A stretch of 64,000 nt of DNA from Eulemur rufifrons (lineage: Eukaryota; Chordata; Mammalia; Primates; Lemuridae). The notes below the pieces were generated by a model, which was not told where the DNA came from, searched no databases, and was given only the letters and a program-made list of their open reading frames with translations. A program made the translations under genes and the position numbers. The stretch lies in the NCBI RefSeq assembly GCF_041146395.1, contig NC_090989.1, positions 47,580,501 through 47,644,500 of the forward strand, given 5' to 3'. Of this stretch, positions 61,189 through 64,000 are shown one piece after another (within the stretch, counting starts at the first letter, position 1; every line of letters starts with the position of its first letter).

Positions 61189-61961
61189 AAACAATTTTTA
61201 ATTTTTAATTATTATGGATAAATAGTTATACATATTTATGGGGTACACGTGATATTTTGATACAAACATACAATGCATAATGACCAAATCGGGGCAATTG
61301 GAATATCCATCACCTCAAGCATTTTATCATTTCTTTGTGATAGGAACATTCCAATTTCACTCTTTTAGTTATTTTGAAAAATACAAGAAATTATTATTAA
61401 CTATATTTGCCCTATTGTGCTACCAAACACTATATCTTTTTCCTTCTATCGGACTGTGTTTTTATACCCATTAGCCATCCCCTTTTTATCCTCCCTCCCC
61501 AGTACCCTTTCCAGACCCTGGCAGCCATCACTCTACTTTCTACCTCCATAAAGTCAAAATTTTTTTTAGCTTCCATGTTTAAGTGAGAACATGTGATATT
61601 TGTCTTTCTATGCTCTGACTTATTTCACTTAATATAATGTCCTACAGTTCCATCTATATTGTGCAAATGACAGGATTTCATTCTTTTTAATGGATGATTA
61701 ATAGTCCATTATGTATATATGTCACATTTTCTTTATCCATTCATCTGTTGATGGATACTTAGGTTGATTCCATATCTCAGCTATGGTGAATAGGGCTGCA
61801 ATAAACATGGGAGTGCAGATATCTCTTCAATATACTGATTTCCTTTTCTTTGGATATATACCAAGTGGTGAGATTGCTGAATCATATCGTAGTTCTATTT
61901 CTAGTTTTTTTGAGGAATCTACATACTGTTCTCCATAGTTGCTGTACAAATTTACATTTCC

Positions 61962-62888
61962 TGCATATCAAAACCACAATGAGATATCACTTAACTCCAA
62001 CGAGAATGGCCTTTATCAAAAAGTCCCAAAACAATAAATGTTGGCGTGGATGTGGAGAGACAGGGACACTCATACACTGCTGGTAGGACTGCAAACTGGT
62101 GCAACCTCTGTGGAAAGCAATACGGAGATACATTAAACAGATACAAGTAGACCTACCATTTGATCCAGCAATCCCATTATTGGGCATCTACCCAAAAGAA
62201 CAAAAGACATTCTATAAAAAAAGACATCTGCACTCGAATATTTATAGTAGCACAATTCACAATTGCAAAGATGTGGAAACAACCCAAGTGCCCATCAATA
62301 CATGAGTGGATTAATAAAATGTGGTCTTTGTATACCATGGAGTGCTACTCAGCTATAAGAAACAATGGTGATATAGCACCTCTTGTATTTTCCTGGATAG
62401 AGCTGGAACCCATTCTACTAAGTGAAGTATCCCAAGAATGGAAAAATAAGCACCATATGTACTCACCATCAAATTGGTTTCACTGATCATCACTTAAGAG
62501 CACATTTAGGAATAACATTAATCAGGTGTCGGGCAGATGTAGGGGGGAAGGGGATGGGTGTATACATACATAGTGAGTGCGATGTGCACCGTAGGGGATG
62601 GACATGCTTGAAGCTCTCATTTGGGGAAGGGAGTGGGGGCAAGGGCAATATACATAACCTAAACTTTTGTACCCCCATAATATGCTGAAATAAAAAAAAA
62701 AAAAAGAAAAAAAAAGGAAAAAAAAAAAGAAAAAAAAAAGAAGAAAAAAAAAAGACAGATATAGGCATATCTTGGAGATATTGTGGGTTTGGTTCCACAC
62801 CACCAAAATAAAGTGAATATGGCAATCAAAAAAAAAAAAAAAAAAAGAAAAGAAAAAAGAAATGAAAAGATAGATTTAAAAAGAAAAG
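61962..62888 (+). mobile_element. Young L1, 5'-truncated, with 3' transduction
   Basis: L1 part 61962-62690: the ORF2 C-terminus with the zinc-knuckle-like segment CWRGCGETGTLIHCW (frame ending 62086), then frames 62160-62486 with AQFTIAKMWKQPKCPS, then the G-rich 3' UTR and 'aatatgctgaaataaaa'. A first A-rich tract (62689-62752) is followed by 76 bp of non-L1 sequence (62753-62828) and a second A-rich tract to 62888. A perfect 14-bp target duplication, aaatttacatttcc, lies at 61948-61961 and 62889-62902, so the whole unit inserted at once. Frameshifts make it inactive. Confidence 0.95.
62753..62828 (+). repeat. Transduced flank: Tigger terminal sequence
   Basis: 'atcttggagatattgtgggt' and 'ttggttccacaccaccaaaa' match the end of a Tigger-family DNA transposon. 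It contains AATAAA at 62807-62812, and the second poly(A) begins 15 nt later at 62828, the spacing of a used polyadenylation signal. Confidence 0.8.
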
Positions 62889-63421
62889 AAATTTACATTT
62901 CCACCAACAATGTTTGAGGGTTCCCTTTTCCCCACATCCTCACCAGCATCCATTCTCTTTTTTATAAATGCCATTTTAATTGGGGTGAGATGATATCACA
63001 TAATTGTTTTGATCTCCATTTTTCTGATGATTAGTGACGTTGAACATTTTTTAATATAGCTCTTGGGCATATGTATGTCTTCTTCTAAGAAATGTCCATT
63101 CAGATCTTTTGCCCATTTTAAAATCAGATTATTTGTTTTTTTTCTATTGAGTTGTTTGAATCCCCTTATATATTCTGGTTACTAATCCCTTGTCAGATGT
63201 GTAGATTACAAATATTTTCTCTCATTCTGTGGGTTGTCTTTTCACTTTGTTGAGTGTTTCCTTTGCTGTGCAGAAGTTTTTTAGCTTGATATGATCCCAT
63301 TTGTCTATTTTTGCTTTGATTGCCTGTGCCTTTGAGGTCTTACTCAAGAAATCTTTGCCCAGACCAATGTCCTGGCATGTTTCCCCAATGTCTTCTTCTA
63401 GCAGTTTCAGGTCTTAGATTT

Positions 63422-63689
<268 letters not shown>

Positions 63690-63886
63690 CTTAGATTTAA
63701 TTTTTTTAATCCATTTTGATTTGATTTTTGTATACGGCAAAAGACAGGAGTCTAGTTTCATTCTTTTGCATAAGAATATCCAGTCTTCCCAGCACTGTTT
63801 ATGGAAGAGACTGTGCTTTCTGCAACGTATGTTTTTGGCACTTTTGTCAAAAATGAGTTGACTGTAATTATATAAATTTCTTTCTT

Positions 63887-64000
63887 TCTTGATCAGTTTT
63901 TTCAGGGATTTCACAAATTTATTAATTATTTCACAAAACCAATTGCTGGCTCTGTTGATTATTTCTATTAAAGGTTTTTAAAAATTAAAACAATCAATTT
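63887..64000 (-). mobile_element. Old L1M ORF2, antisense, resumed
   Basis: 'cttgatcagttttttcaggg', 'tttattaattatttcacaaa', 'accaattgctggctctgttg' are the complement of the reverse-transcriptase N-terminal part. This is the expected next text of the old L1 cut at 61188. It runs off the window. Confidence 0.7.

Noticed and set aside
62689..62888. Long A-rich tract as a simple expanded L1 poly(A) tail
   Set aside because: The tract is split by 76 bp of unrelated sequence with its own polyadenylation signal, which a single tail does not explain. Reported as a 3' transduction instead.

Overview
The window is nuclear DNA from a primate, most likely a strepsirrhine (lemur or loris group). The evidence is the Alu elements. 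Several carry the arrangement typical of strepsirrhines: an extra stretch of about 35 bp between the two arms and a right arm reading 'gctgtgagctaggctgac'. The youngest L1 copies (31.8, 62 and 14.4-16.3 kb) also share a 3' end ('aatatgctgaaataaa') that I associate with that lineage. Base composition is AT-rich and CpG-poor, and LINEs make up much of the sequence.

I found no intact protein-coding gene. Nearly every open frame longer than 60 codons is either chance or a shadow of a transposon. What can be recognised as gene-derived is all retrocopied or decayed: an RPS20 processed pseudogene (55.7-56.25 kb), a full-length U1 snRNA pseudogene (26.8-26.96 kb), a 5'-half U6 snRNA pseudogene (48.9 kb) and a probable BED-finger/hAT transposase relic (39.7-40.25 kb).

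Layout. 0-8.7 kb is mostly unassigned, with an MLT1-like LTR, an MIR, L2 fragments, one Alu and a MER5 relic. 8.8-12.4 kb is a long sense L1M copy. 12.8-13.1 kb is a solo MaLR LTR. 13.3-16.7 kb is an antisense L1M interrupted by a Tigger MITE and by a younger L1. 18.4-19.3 kb holds an ERV/LTR segment containing a long inverted repeat whose first 74 bp are perfectly matched. 19.5-24.9 kb holds MIR, Alu and MER5 copies. 24.9-26.8 kb has two antisense L1s, followed by the U1 pseudogene and a near-full-length HAL1 (27.1-29.6 kb). 30-38 kb has MER5, L2, MIR, Alu and a short young L1. 38.6-39.1 kb is a Tigger MITE split by an Alu monomer. 40-43.3 kb holds an Alu monomer, a piggyBac-like element, an L1, MIRs and an Alu. 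45-48.4 kb has an MIR split by an Alu, an antisense L1, an Alu and an LTR. 50.3-51.5 kb has two Alus and an MIR. 52.5-53.6 kb is an antisense L1. 55-57.1 kb is an old repeat broken by an L1 and by the RPS20 retrocopy, then an MLT1 LTR. 59.2-64 kb is a nested stack: old L1, younger L1 inside it, then a youngest L1 carrying a 3' transduction and a truncated Alu.

The observations most worth following are the 74-bp perfect inverted repeat in the LTR region, the L1 3' transduction, the piggyBac-like element and an unexplained CpG-rich block at 49.9-50.2 kb. Family names are from recognition of consensus-like phrases, not from a database search, so subfamily assignments are approximate. I saw no sign of a new multigene system.
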